Below, one piece after another: positions 16,717-26,700 of a stretch of DNA of 40,550 nucleotides (its first letter is position 1; each line of letters begins with the position of its first letter). The translations under genes were made by a program, and so were the position numbers. This stretch comes from Chitinophagales bacterium (GTDB lineage: Bacteria; Bacteroidota; Bacteroidia; Chitinophagales; UBA2359): positions 1-40,550 of the forward strand of contig JAEUUX010000249.1 in NCBI GenBank assembly GCA_016787295.1, given 5' to 3'. Below the pieces are notes generated by a model. The model made no database searches. It was not told where the DNA came from and worked only from the letters and a program-made list of their open reading frames with translations.

Positions 16717-18393
16717 CTATTTTTGCGTGTTTAATTTGCTGTGTTGATGACCATATAGGAAATAAATAACCAAACCAATCAATAACCACACAACGAAACG
16801 TACCCAATTTGTCCAACCCAATTCGGTCATTAAATAGAAACAACTCAACAAACCCAACACAGGAATAAGTGAATAGTTGAACAGAAAAGAGCGTATTGCA
16901 ATATAAATAGCTATAAAAATAAACAACCAATAAGGAATATAATGCTTGAACGAATCCCACTCATGTGGTACTAAATTTTTTGCGCCCTCTAAATTAAAAA
17001 TAAGTACTGCGACAAACATGCCAAGCACTAGCAAGGGTACAATGAATTTTCCGTTAACATAGGGGATTTTGAATGTAGCAGGTGGTATATCAGTGCGATT
17101 TTGGAGCAGCAGCACGCCTCCGTTCACCAACACAAAAGCAAACAAAGTGCCGATACTTGTGAGGTCTGTTACCTCGGTGAGATTCATAAATAGTGCAGGA
17201 ATTGCTACCAACAAACCTGTAACAATGGTAGCAAAAGCCGGTGTGTGGTATTTGGGGTGAATCGAGGAAAAGACTGGCGGCAACAAACCATCACGGCTCA
17301 TGCTCATCCAAATGCGTGGTTGTCCCATTTGGAACACCAACAACACGCTGGCGGTAGCAATAATGGCGCTCAATGCGACAATGCCTGCCAACCAATCAAG
17401 TCCCAATTTCTGGAACACAAATGCCAACGGGTCGCCAACGTTCAGCTCTGTATAATTGACCATACCTGTAATCACAAGAGCAATTAAAACATACAAAATA
17501 GTGCAGATAATGAGTGAATAAATCATACCAAGCGGCAAATCGCGCTGAGGATTTTTACATTCCTCGGCAGTTGTCGAAATGGCATCAAAACCAATATAGG
17601 CAAAAAACACCGACGAAACCCCCATCATCACGCCTCCCATGCCATTAGGCAAAAAAGGAGACCAGTTGTCGGGTGAAACATAAAACACACCTACCGCAAT
17701 CACCATCAAAATGACCACTAATTTGAGTGCCACCATCGCATTGCTGGCGTTGCGGGTTTCTTTAATGCCGATATATACCAAAAAAGTAATGAGTAATACA
17801 ATGCACAAAGCAGGCAAGTCGGCAATGATGGGTATGCCACCTATGCGCGGAGCATTTAACCACGCTTGATAACTTTCAGTAGTTGCATCGCCCGCGCCAA
17901 AACCACGCCAAGCCGTCAAGAAGTCCATCGTAAAATAAGGCGGAATGTTCCAACCAAATCCTTTCATCAGACCTGTAAAATAATCAGACCATGAAATTGC
18001 TACAGCTATGTTACCAATGGCATATTCCATCAGCAAATCCCAGCCAATAATCCATGCGATTAGTTCGCCAAAAGAAGTATAAGCATACGTATAGGCACTG
18101 CCCGATACGGGTATGCGTGAGGCAAATTCGGCATAACTCATCGCCGAAAAAGCGCAAGCAATTGCCGTGAAAATAAACAGTAGGCTAATGCCAGGTCCTC
18201 CATGAAAAGCTGCTTTGCCAATCGTGGAGAAAATGCCAGCACCAATGACTGCTGCAATACCCATAGCAGTTAGGTCGCGTACTCCCAAATGGCGTTTTAG
18301 TAACAGTTTATCTTCGCCGCTATGTGGGTTTTTATCGATGTCTTCTAAGACTCGAGATATAGATTTAGTTCTAAAAAAGTTGGTATTACTCAT
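16717..18393 (-). CDS. APC-superfamily amino-acid permease (CAT/YfnA-like)
   Basis: A 558-residue inner-membrane amino-acid transporter. After a ~35-residue cytosolic head there are about 12-14 hydrophobic segments. The first has the APC glycine motif AAVIGAGIFSTIG. SAYTYAYTSFGELIAWIIGWDLLMEY and FFAYIGFDAISTTAEECKNPQRDLPLG are hallmark blocks of the cationic amino-acid transporter (CAT) branch. The start at 18393 (MSNTNFF) is preferred to one three codons upstream at 18402. It is 72 nt downstream of the aminotransferase and directly upstream of plsC, all on the minus strand. The substrate is not readable. Confidence 0.92.
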   Translation of the reverse strand: MSNTNFFRTKSISRVLEDIDKNPHSGEDKLLLKRHLGVRDLTAMGIAAVIGAGIFSTIGKAAFHGGPGISLLFIFTAIACAFSAMSYAEFASRIPVSGSAYTYAYTSFGELIAWIIGWDLLMEYAIGNIAVAISWSDYFTGLMKGFGWNIPPYFTMDFLTAWRGFGAGDATTESYQAWLNAPRIGGIPIIADLPALCIVLLITFLVYIGIKETRNASNAMVALKLVVILMVIAVGVFYVSPDNWSPFLPNGMGGVMMGVSSVFFAYIGFDAISTTAEECKNPQRDLPLGMIYSLIICTILYVLIALVITGMVNYTELNVGDPLAFVFQKLGLDWLAGIVALSAIIATASVLLVFQMGQPRIWMSMSRDGLLPPVFSSIHPKYHTPAFATIVTGLLVAIPALFMNLTEVTDLTSIGTLFAFVLVNGGVLLLQNRTDIPPATFKIPYVNGKFIVPLLVLGMFVAVLIFNLEGAKNLVPHEWDSFKHYIPYWLFIFIAIYIAIRSFLFNYSLIPVLGLLSCFYLMTELGWTNWVRFVVWLLIGLVIYFLYGHQHSKLNTQK

Positions 18394-18465
18394 AATGCAC
18401 ATTTTTGGGCAGTAAAGTACATATATTTTCTGAAATTGTTGATAGGTAGTGGCTAAATATTTTTG

Positions 18466-19638
18466 CTATAAGAGTTTTCGCAGACATTTAGCAGCTTTTG
18501 CTAAGGTTTCGGGACGTTTGGCAAAACAAAAACGCAATATTTTTTGTTGCCGTATTTGTTCGTCTTGTTGGCTGTAGAGCACCGATATTGGAATGCTTGC
18601 TACGCCTATTTGTTGGATGAGTTGGACGGCAAATTCGGTATCAGGTAAATCGCTAATACCACTATAATCAAGTAGTTGGAAATAGGTGCCACTACTTTTT
18701 TGTCCGCCAAATGGTGTATCTTGCATCAAATCCCAAAAATAATCTCTTTTTTCTTGGTAAAAATTGGGCAAATAATGGTAACTTTGTGGGTTCTTTAGAT
18801 AATCTGCCAAAGCATGCTGCATGGGAGTATTGACCGAAAACACTAAAAATTGGTGAACTTTTCTAAACTCGCGCATCAAATAATCGGGAGCAATACAATA
18901 ACCCACTTTCCATCCTGTGAAATGAAACGTTTTACCAAAAGAAAACACCACAAAACTTCGCTCGCGCAAACTTCGATGTCGCAAAACGCTTTGGTGTTGC
19001 TGTTGGTCAAAAATAAGGTGTTCATACACTTCATCGCTCAATACGATGATGTTGGTATCTTGTATGAGAAGAGATAATTGTTCCAAATCTTGTGCAGACA
19101 AAATTGTGCCAGAAGGGTTGTGTGGTGAGTTGATGATGATACAGCGCGTTTTTTCGGTGATAGCGGCTGCCACTTTTTGCCAAGGAATCGCAAAATCGGG
19201 TGCTTGCAACACAATAGGCACGACTTTTGCACCGTTTAACACAATAGCAGGTTGATAGCTATCATAGCACGGTTCAAAGACAATTACTTCGTCGTTGGGC
19301 TGTAGGATAGCAGTTAGGGCAGTATAGAGTGCTTGTGTGCCGCCTGCTGTGATAGTGATGTCGGTGGTAGCATTAGGCAGATAGCCATAGATAGCTTGTA
19401 CTTTGTGGGCTATTTGTTCAGTGAGTTGTGGTACTCCAGCCATTGGTGCATATTGGTTCATGCCTTTTTGCATGTAGTGATGCACCAACTGAATCAATTC
19501 AGGAGAACCTTCAAAATCGGGAAAACCTTGTGACAAATTAACCGCTCCGTGTTCATTGGCTAATTTGGACATGACCGTAAAAATGGTAGTGCCTACTTGG
19601 GGTAGTTTAGATGGAATAGTGGGCAGAGGCATGGGCAT
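18466..19638 (-). CDS. PLP-dependent class I aminotransferase (YbdL/KAT-like)
   Basis: A 390-residue fold-type I aminotransferase resembling E. coli YbdL (methionine aminotransferase) and kynurenine aminotransferases. It has the early VNLSQGFPDFEGSPEL block (33-48), NQYAPMAGVPQL (61-72), NPSG at 174-177, SDEVYEH at 201-207 and the PLP lysine K236 in SFGKTFHFTGWKVGY. A keto acid from Met, Phe, Gln or kynurenine is a plausible product. Presence of ACMSD three genes downstream makes a tryptophan-catabolic role conceivable but unproven. Confidence 0.9.
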   Translation of the reverse strand: MPMPLPTIPSKLPQVGTTIFTVMSKLANEHGAVNLSQGFPDFEGSPELIQLVHHYMQKGMNQYAPMAGVPQLTEQIAHKVQAIYGYLPNATTDITITAGGTQALYTALTAILQPNDEVIVFEPCYDSYQPAIVLNGAKVVPIVLQAPDFAIPWQKVAAAITEKTRCIIINSPHNPSGTILSAQDLEQLSLLIQDTNIIVLSDEVYEHLIFDQQQHQSVLRHRSLRERSFVVFSFGKTFHFTGWKVGYCIAPDYLMREFRKVHQFLVFSVNTPMQHALADYLKNPQSYHYLPNFYQEKRDYFWDLMQDTPFGGQKSSGTYFQLLDYSGISDLPDTEFAVQLIQQIGVASIPISVLYSQQDEQIRQQKILRFCFAKRPETLAKAAKCLRKLL

Positions 19639-19724
19639 GGTAGATAGGAGAGGGGATAATAATAATATTTGTGACCCTATTGGGTTGTTATACGTCTAAA
19701 AAATATACACACTTATTTAGAGCT

Positions 19725-20057
19725 ATGAAAAAGTTATTCTCTATGATGTTTTTGTTGGGTGTTTTGTTGTATTGCCAAGAGGGTAGGGCGCAAAGCAGCA
19801 GCAAGGAAGAAACACCGCGCGGCTATGACGACGTGGTGCGTGACATGGGCAGGCGCGGTCAGGCAGGTATGGATTCGTTGTATCGTCAAGCGACAAAGGT
19901 AGCAGGGGCGGTGAGCGAAGTTGTCGACCAAGTGGATTTATCGAAGGTTGTTACTACGGGCAAAGTAGTATTGGCGGGAGATACGATTGATTTCAAAACG
20001 CCTGCGCAACAATTGTATGATAGCATTATTAAATTAGTGCCGAAAGAGATAAAATAG
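19725..20057 (+). CDS. Small secreted protein of unknown function
   Basis: A 110-residue protein from the ATG at 19725, which starts a clean signal peptide (MKKLFSMMFLLGVLLYCQEGRAQ). An upstream in-frame start at 19671 would bury it. The mature part is short, charged and largely helical (RGYDDVVRDMGRRGQAGMDSLYRQATKVAGAV) with no domain I recognise. It is divergent from the aminotransferase gene, with its own short intergenic region. A cysteine in the leader (LLYCQEG) is not in a good lipobox, so a periplasmic protein is more likely than a lipoprotein. Confidence 0.6.
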   Translation: MKKLFSMMFLLGVLLYCQEGRAQSSSKEETPRGYDDVVRDMGRRGQAGMDSLYRQATKVAGAVSEVVDQVDLSKVVTTGKVVLAGDTIDFKTPAQQLYDSIIKLVPKEIK

Positions 20058-20062
20058 GTCAG

Positions 20063-20276
20063 TTTGATAACGACATTATTTAGTGGTATCTCAGAAAATG
20101 ACAACGATAAAAAATCAGATAACCTGAAAGGGTGATAGGTTTATAGCAAAAAAACAAAGCAAAAAAGGCAAAAACCCTGACGGGGTGACATTATATTGTG
20201 TTTTTTTGAATAATTTTACCTCGTTTGGCTTATTTGATGATGCAATAAATAACGCTTTTTTAATGTCGTTATCAAA
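20063..20276. repeat. 214-bp element with 16-bp terminal inverted repeats
   Basis: TTTGATAACGACATTA at 20063-20078 and its perfect inverse at 20261-20276 bound a non-coding stretch. Inside are two short related motifs (CCTGAAAGGGTGAT near 20124 and CCCTGACGGGGTGAC near 20175). The layout suggests a MITE-like element. No target duplication is obvious. It fills most of the gap between the secreted protein and the terminator. Confidence 0.6.
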
Positions 20277-20298
20277 GTTAGCAATAAAATAGCTACAA

Positions 20299-20333
20299 AA
20301 AAGCCGCTACTATTATGAGCAGTAGCGGCTTTT
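20299..20333. terminator. Bidirectional terminator, end of SusC/D operon
   Basis: A 13-bp perfect stem (AAAAGCCGCTACT / AGTAGCGGCTTTT), 9-nt loop, with six T on the minus strand, just past the last gene of the SusC/D operon. Confidence 0.88.
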
Positions 20334-20346
20334 GGTGCTGTATTCC

Positions 20347-21219
20347 TTATTGGATAGGTGTAATGGTATAGTTACTACCATTTACTGTAATTTTCGCTAC
20401 AGGTTTGAAAACACCTGAACCGTCTTCTTCATAAGAAGGGTCGGAACTTTTGATAACATTGGTGCTTGCTTGTTGATAGGTGTCTCCTTCAAACAAACCT
20501 GATTGAGAAGCAGTTATGGTGATAGGAAAATTTACTACACTACCATCAGCAGGGTGAACTGCATTGGCATATAGGTTTGCCCAAAGATAGTACTCGCCAT
20601 CTTCCCAGTCGCGGACGCTATGTTCAGGGCAGGCTCCTGTTGCAGCATCATAGATACCCAAGTCGTTTTCATCTGCGTCAAATACATAGATATCGATATC
20701 TACTTCGTCGCACAAAGATACTTCAGCTCCGTCAACGGTTACGGTTGCGTCCCAGTCAAAAGTTAAATCAAGAACGGGGCTAACTGCATTTTGGATAGTA
20801 ATGGTGCGGCTTTGTTGTGCAAAATCAACATTGGCTACTGTTTCGTCGCCAATAGTAATCGTAACGGTTTCGTCTTGTTCGATATCGGTATCGTTACTGA
20901 TTTTGAACTGTTTACTGGCAGTAACATAATAAGCTGGAATGATAATTACGTCTTCGATAGCGTAATCGCTGCCATTTTCGGCGGTTCCGCTGGTATGAAT
21001 AGGGATATAGATATCAGCAATTTGCGGTTTATCTAAGGTGACTTTTATATTAAAAGTTGTATCGGTTTCGACAATACTTTGTGGTACATCGAAAGTTAAC
21101 GTTGCTTTGGCATCAGAGGCTTCCAAAGAGCTATCGCCTGTTACGTCATCTTTTTGACAAGATACCCACACCGTCGATACAAGTGCTAAAACAAGATATA
21201 AAAAATAATTTTTCTTCAT
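20347..21219 (-). CDS. SusC/D-operon lipoprotein with Calx-beta-like domain
   Basis: A 290-residue lipoprotein from the ATG at 21219, with the signal MKKNYFLYLVLALVSTVWVSC and lipidation at C21. The Asp/Ser-rich stretch after the cysteine is common in exported Bacteroidota lipoproteins. Residues ~40-140 (FNIKVTLDKPQIADIYIPI ... DIEQDETVTITIGD) resemble a Calx-beta sandwich. The C-terminal half is a second beta-rich domain (IDIYVFDADENDLGIYD) with no name I can give. Fourth gene of the operon, 94 nt after the previous one. Likely a surface substrate-binding or accessory subunit (SusE/F-like position, not sequence). Confidence 0.75.
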   Translation of the reverse strand: MKKNYFLYLVLALVSTVWVSCQKDDVTGDSSLEASDAKATLTFDVPQSIVETDTTFNIKVTLDKPQIADIYIPIHTSGTAENGSDYAIEDVIIIPAYYVTASKQFKISNDTDIEQDETVTITIGDETVANVDFAQQSRTITIQNAVSPVLDLTFDWDATVTVDGAEVSLCDEVDIDIYVFDADENDLGIYDAATGACPEHSVRDWEDGEYYLWANLYANAVHPADGSVVNFPITITASQSGLFEGDTYQQASTNVIKSSDPSYEEDGSGVFKPVAKITVNGSNYTITPIQ

Positions 21220-21313
21220 GTTTTGATGGATTTTTAACAAACAGCCTTGCGTGCTTTAGCCAGTATGCAAGGCTGTTTGAAGTTAATTTGGAAATTGTTT
21301 TTAGGTGTTAGGA

Positions 21314-22261
21314 TTATTCTACAATTTTGCGCAATACTTCGTGGAACTCACGAGGTCCTGAATTGGCGGTATAATAACCATAAGTCATATACAACAAATC
21401 TTTACCTGATGGGTCAACTTTTACTGCGTAGTCTGATACGCCGTTACCACAAGGCACATTGGCCATATCAGTAGGATTGGCATCACAAGTAATAAGATAA
21501 GTTCCCAGACCTGTAATGGCAGCGCCATTGAATTCGGCTAAATAGTCGATGGATAGAGAGGCAGGGCTAATTGTAAAGTAGAAAAATGCTCGGGCATCAT
21601 CAGCAAGTTCAAAAGGTCCCCATCCTAAGTGTTTGTAGGTAGTGGCATCTACTGATTCGATGATACGAGTTGAACCTACCCAATTAGCAGCGGCACTTTG
21701 TACGCCAATACGCCAATAGTCGCTGGCAATTACTTCGTAAGTACCTGCAAAACGACTGGATACTGTAACAGATGTAGAAGCGGTGGCAGTAGCATTTTCG
21801 TGTGCGTTGCCTTCGCTGGTATTGCCCACATAAGTTAATATCCATTTGTCACCGATATTCAATTGGCTATCATCTTCAGGAATAACCGCGCCACCGGGCA
21901 AGGTTAAACCTTCGCGCAATTGGGCAAAAGTATAGGTGAATAACTCAAGGGTGGGTTGTTCGGTAGAAGAAGGCGTGATGGTAGTCAATTTTAATTTTTG
22001 ACTATTGCCTAGTGTTGTACTAAAAAACTGTTTGTATACGTCTACCGATACTGTTTTCACTTCTCCTTGAAGTACCTTAATACGAACTGTATCCGGTTTT
22101 TCATTACCTACTACATAGTTAAGAGAAGTTTTTTGGGGTTCTACTAACCCACCTTCTAAGGCACTGGCAGTAACAAGGTCGTCTTGTTCTTTGTCACAAG
22201 CTACAAATAGGCTGCCAATAGCCAAAAAAGTAAATAGTATTAGAAATATCTTTTTATTCAT
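21314..22261 (-). CDS. SusC/D-operon lipoprotein, unknown family
   Basis: A 315-residue lipoprotein with signal MNKKIFLILFTFLAIGSLFVAC (C22) followed by DKEQDD. The body is beta-rich with two parts: an N-terminal region with VVGNEKPDTVRIKVLQGEVKTVSVDVYK, and a C-terminal half (~165-315) with many aromatics and DPSGKDLLYMTYGYY. It sits 30 nt downstream of susD and is certainly in the operon. By position it is a SusE-like outer-surface binding protein for whatever the SusC/D pair imports. No enzymatic motif is seen. Confidence 0.75.
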   Translation of the reverse strand: MNKKIFLILFTFLAIGSLFVACDKEQDDLVTASALEGGLVEPQKTSLNYVVGNEKPDTVRIKVLQGEVKTVSVDVYKQFFSTTLGNSQKLKLTTITPSSTEQPTLELFTYTFAQLREGLTLPGGAVIPEDDSQLNIGDKWILTYVGNTSEGNAHENATATASTSVTVSSRFAGTYEVIASDYWRIGVQSAAANWVGSTRIIESVDATTYKHLGWGPFELADDARAFFYFTISPASLSIDYLAEFNGAAITGLGTYLITCDANPTDMANVPCGNGVSDYAVKVDPSGKDLLYMTYGYYTANSGPREFHEVLRKIVE

Positions 22262-22291
22262 TGTTTGAAAGTATTTTTAACGTGAATACTA

Positions 22292-23719
22292 CTAATTCAT
22301 CCACCAAACTTTGGTAGTTAACAAATTAGGACCTTGATTGGCAACAGCCGCATCATAGCTGGCAGTATTTACTGATTGTTCGATACCTGGATAGGTATAT
22401 CGAGCAGGAATAGTGGGGATAAAAGATTCGAAAGCAGGAGAAAGAACAGGGAAGCCTGTACGTCTCCACTCTGTCCATGCTTCTACACCTTGACAGAACA
22501 AACCTAACCAATTTTGTTCGGCAATTTGTTGTAAGCCACTTGCGGAGCTATAGGCTACTGTACCTTGACCATAATAGTCGGCGGCATCGGCTGAACTCAA
22601 ACCATTGGCTTCGAAAGAGGCAGTAATACCTTGTTCGTAGTAGGTTTTGGCATCACCTGTAATATAACCCTTTTGGGCAGCTTCTGCCATTAAGAAAGAC
22701 AATTCGGAGAAAGACATCCAATAACCGGGAGCAGTTGCTTCTAAATAACGCGTACCAATAGGAGAGACATTGTTGTAGTCATAATCGTCATTAGGTACGT
22801 TAGCATAGCCTGACGGTTTGCCTCTGTATTCGCCATCTGTGTTTGGTTGTGCATAGATTTCAAGGCGAGGGTCGCTGAGGTCTGTCAACATATCCACTAA
22901 TACGCTATTAACTTTGAATTCGTTTCGGTTGCCAAAAACGATGGTTTCAAAGATAGGATTAGCGCTAGGGTCGGCACCCAAATATACCAATTTGGCTTCG
23001 TCGTCATTGGAGGTAAACATAGGACGGCTCATCAATTCTTGCAATTGAGTAGCTACGTTCACTTCGCCTGACATACGCATTAAGCAACGGAATTTTAAAG
23101 AGTTGGCAAATTTGCGCCATTTGCTTACATCACCGCTATACAAAATATCAGAAGTAGATGGAATAGTACCGTTATCTGCTGCAAACAAAGTATTGGCTTG
23201 GTCGAGCATTGCCAAAATACCTGTGTATACGTCTTGTTGGCTGTCATATTTGGGAGCAAAAATACCTTCGTCGGCTCTTGTAGCTTCTGAAAAAGGAATA
23301 TCGCCAAACATATCGGTCAAAACAGCATATCCATAGGCTTGTAAAACTAAACCCACACCTTCTACTGATGAATTTTCTTCTGCGGCGGCTAATTTTTCGA
23401 CGGATTTGCCACCAGCAACGACATCTTCATATAAGGTTTTCCATACAGTTACTTCCAAGACATTGTTACGCGGGCTATAGCGTTCCTCGTCGTTGTATTG
23501 TACTTTGCTCCAGTGTTGCGCCCAACACTCTCCCATGTCACCACCCACAAAAGTGCTATACATAGAGTTAGTTGCACTAAACACCACATCATTAATTAGT
23601 AGATGAGCAGGCACTACCACAGGAGAATTTGGGTTGGTGTTCAATTCCTCGAAGCCTTTGTCGCAACTTGTAACGAACAAGGAGCCTAATAGAATAAATG
23701 ATAAAGCTATTTTTTTCAT
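22292..23719 (-). CDS. SusD/RagB-family nutrient-binding lipoprotein
   Basis: A 475-residue surface lipoprotein that forms the lid over a SusC channel. Signal and lipobox are MKKIALSFILLGSLFVTSC (C19). The mature N-terminus (GFEELNTNPNSPVVVPAHLLINDVVFSA) and the helical TPR-like body belong to the SusD-like_2 branch. The C-terminal block GLFCQGVEAWTEWRRTGFPVLSP is characteristic. It is 23 nt after susC. The ligand is unknown: no glycosidase or peptidase gene is in the operon. Confidence 0.93.
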   Translation of the reverse strand: MKKIALSFILLGSLFVTSCDKGFEELNTNPNSPVVVPAHLLINDVVFSATNSMYSTFVGGDMGECWAQHWSKVQYNDEERYSPRNNVLEVTVWKTLYEDVVAGGKSVEKLAAAEENSSVEGVGLVLQAYGYAVLTDMFGDIPFSEATRADEGIFAPKYDSQQDVYTGILAMLDQANTLFAADNGTIPSTSDILYSGDVSKWRKFANSLKFRCLMRMSGEVNVATQLQELMSRPMFTSNDDEAKLVYLGADPSANPIFETIVFGNRNEFKVNSVLVDMLTDLSDPRLEIYAQPNTDGEYRGKPSGYANVPNDDYDYNNVSPIGTRYLEATAPGYWMSFSELSFLMAEAAQKGYITGDAKTYYEQGITASFEANGLSSADAADYYGQGTVAYSSASGLQQIAEQNWLGLFCQGVEAWTEWRRTGFPVLSPAFESFIPTIPARYTYPGIEQSVNTASYDAAVANQGPNLLTTKVWWMN

Positions 23720-23742
23720 TTTAAATTAGATGTTGTGGATGT

Positions 23743-26700
23743 TTAGAAGTTAAAGTTAAGATTAAAACCAATGCTTCGGGTAGATGGCAATTGACCAAAT
23801 TCTTGTCCTTGTTCAGCAATTTTGCTGCTAAAACCTGTTTCTGGGTCAATGTGTGGTGCGTTGCGGTGTAGGAAGGCTAAGTTACGACCTACCAATGAGA
23901 TAGAAGCACCATTGAAGATGTTTTTATTGAACCATTTGTCAGGTAATTGGTAGCCTACTACAATTTGACGCAATTTGATGAAAGAAGCATCAAATACAGA
24001 ACCCTCAACAATATCGTTACCGTAGGCTGCTTTATTGTAAGATTCGGCAGTTACTACTACATTGTTTGGTGCATAATTAGGAGAGTCTGACGTACCAACG
24101 TTCATTACGCCGTCACCCACGATACCACCTTCACGACCAATTATTGTTTCGGCTAATACACCAGAATAACGTCCCCAAGCGTTGGTCATAGAGTAGATAG
24201 AACCACCGATTTTGCCATCGATTAAGAATCCTGCGCTAATTTGTTTGTAACGGAAATCCATACCTAAACCGCCTGTAAATTTAGGCTGAATGTTGCCTAA
24301 TACTTTGGTACCTTCTGCTTGTTGTGGCAAGCCGTCGGCGTGGATAATATTGCCATTTTCGTCACGTGCAAAATAAGAACCTACAATAACACCATAAGGT
24401 TGACCTTTACGGGCTTCCAAAGTCATGTTCCACTGACCACCTAAAATTAATGATTCTGCATCACCTAAAGATACTACTTCGCTGGTATTTTTTGCCCAGT
24501 TCAAGTTAATATCCCAAGTAAAATCATCATTTTTAACAGGTGTTAAACCCAATTTAATTTCAACACCTTTGTTGTTGATGTCTGCAATGTTTTGATAGGC
24601 TTTGATATAACCTGATGCCGCAGAAACTTCTACGGGTACAATCAAATCGCGACCACCTTGGTTATAATAGGTAAAGTCTAAACGGATTTTGTTTTGCAAT
24701 AAACGAACATCAAAACCTGCTTCGAAGGCGTTGGTAAATTCGGGAGTGATATTGGGGTTTTTGAGCAAATCAGGGTCATACGCCAAAGGGAGTGTGCCAA
24801 AACTTGCATCACGGAAGTCATATACTTGTTGTGTATCGTATGCGGTCAAAGGACCCATACTACCTGTGCGCGCCCAACTTACACGTGTTTTAAAGAAAGA
24901 GAACGTTTTTTTGTCCATTTCGAACAAATCTGTCCAAATAACACTTAAAGCGGCAGAAGGATAGAAAAAGGAGTTATTATCAAGAGCTGCTACGCTTGCC
25001 CAGTCGTTACGACCTGTCAAATCTAAGAAAATCGCATCGCGGAAACCCAACTGTGCTAAACCATACAAACTGTTGATAGCAAATTCTTGTACTTCATTGA
25101 TGAGAACAGGTGTTGAACCTGCTTTAATGTTTTGTAGGTTATACAAATTAGGTAATTCCAATTGTGGTGCTTCGCCTGATAAGAAACGATAGTTGGTTTT
25201 CATGGCATTGCCACCACCACTAAGCGTGAAAGAGAAATCGGGAGAGACATCACGTTTGTAGGTCAATAAGAAATCGCTGTTTCTTTCAGTAAAACGGCGA
25301 CCAATTTCGCGATAATAACCGTTTTGGTATTCGTTAGAGCCAATAGCTTTGCGTTCGGTTACTAATGATGACCAATGGTCGGCACCTGTTTTGGCGGTTA
25401 ATGTTAAATTTTTAGTAATGCTCCAAGAGGCGTACACATTGCCAATCAAACGGTCTTTGTCCAATTGGTTGAGGTTGGTATGCAATACCCAATAAGGGTT
25501 GTTTTGGAACACATTATTCCAGTTCAAAGGCGTACCTTCGGCGGCTGTGCCAACAGGAGCAAGAGGGAGGTTTTCGTAATCTTTCAGCAAAGAAAAGTCT
25601 ACGTTACGACCAGACCAAATCATCTGTTGTACGGGGTTTTCGTTGTCATAACCACCTGTAGGCAAGTTATTGCTAAGAGCTTTGCTGTAGTTTACAGAAA
25701 TACCTGCTTTGATTTTACTTGAGATATTGAAATCTGTATTACCACCTACATTATAACGGTTATAGTCTGTATTGGGTACAATACCTTTTTGGTTCATAGC
25801 TCCCAAAGACAAACGGTAGCTAATCAAATCGTTGTTGCCTGTAAAACCGATGCTGTTGCTTGTGGTGATGCCTGTGTCATAGAAATCGCGAATGTTGTTG
25901 GGTACAGATATCCAAGGAAGTGGTTTGCCGTCGTTGAGTTGAGAGTTCCATTGTGTGAACTCTAAACCTGCATCTAACGGAGGTCCCCAACTTTCGTCAA
26001 CACCACCATCATCAGTAGAGCCATTTTCCCAATAGAAGTATTCATCGTCAGGTCCTTGACCATACGAATTTTGGAAGTTGGGCAATACTAAGGGGTTTTC
26101 GAAAGTGGTCGACGAGTTAAGACTCACGCCAAATCCTCTTTTGCCCAGACCTGACCCTTTTTTAGTGGTAATCAAAATCGCACCATTACCACCTCTTGAA
26201 CCATAGATAGCTGCTGCTGCAGGACCTTTCAAAACAGAGATAGTTGCGATGTCGTCGGGGTTAAGGTCGGCAATACCGTTTGGCATGTCAAAACCGCCAC
26301 CGTCACCAGCAGTACCATAGTTTTTGTTGTCGATAGGAATGCCATCAACTACAAATAAAGGCTCATTGCTACCCGTGATAGACATGGCACCGCGCAAAGT
26401 AATACGTGTAGAGGCTCCCACAGCACCTGAGCTGTTGGTGATGTTCACACCTGCTACCTTACCACTCAACGAATTGACTACGTTGGCTTCGCGCGCTTTA
26501 GTAAATGCTCCGCCATCTAAGTCTTGTGTGGCATAGCCTACTGTTTTTTCTTTTCTTGGAATGTTCAAAGCAGTAACAACTACTTCGTCCAAACCGATAG
26601 CATCTTCTTCTAAGTCTACATCAACCACATTAGAGGCATCAAGTACCTTCTGTACGGTTTTGTAACCTAGATAGCTAAACTCTAAGGTAGTATAGTTGGT

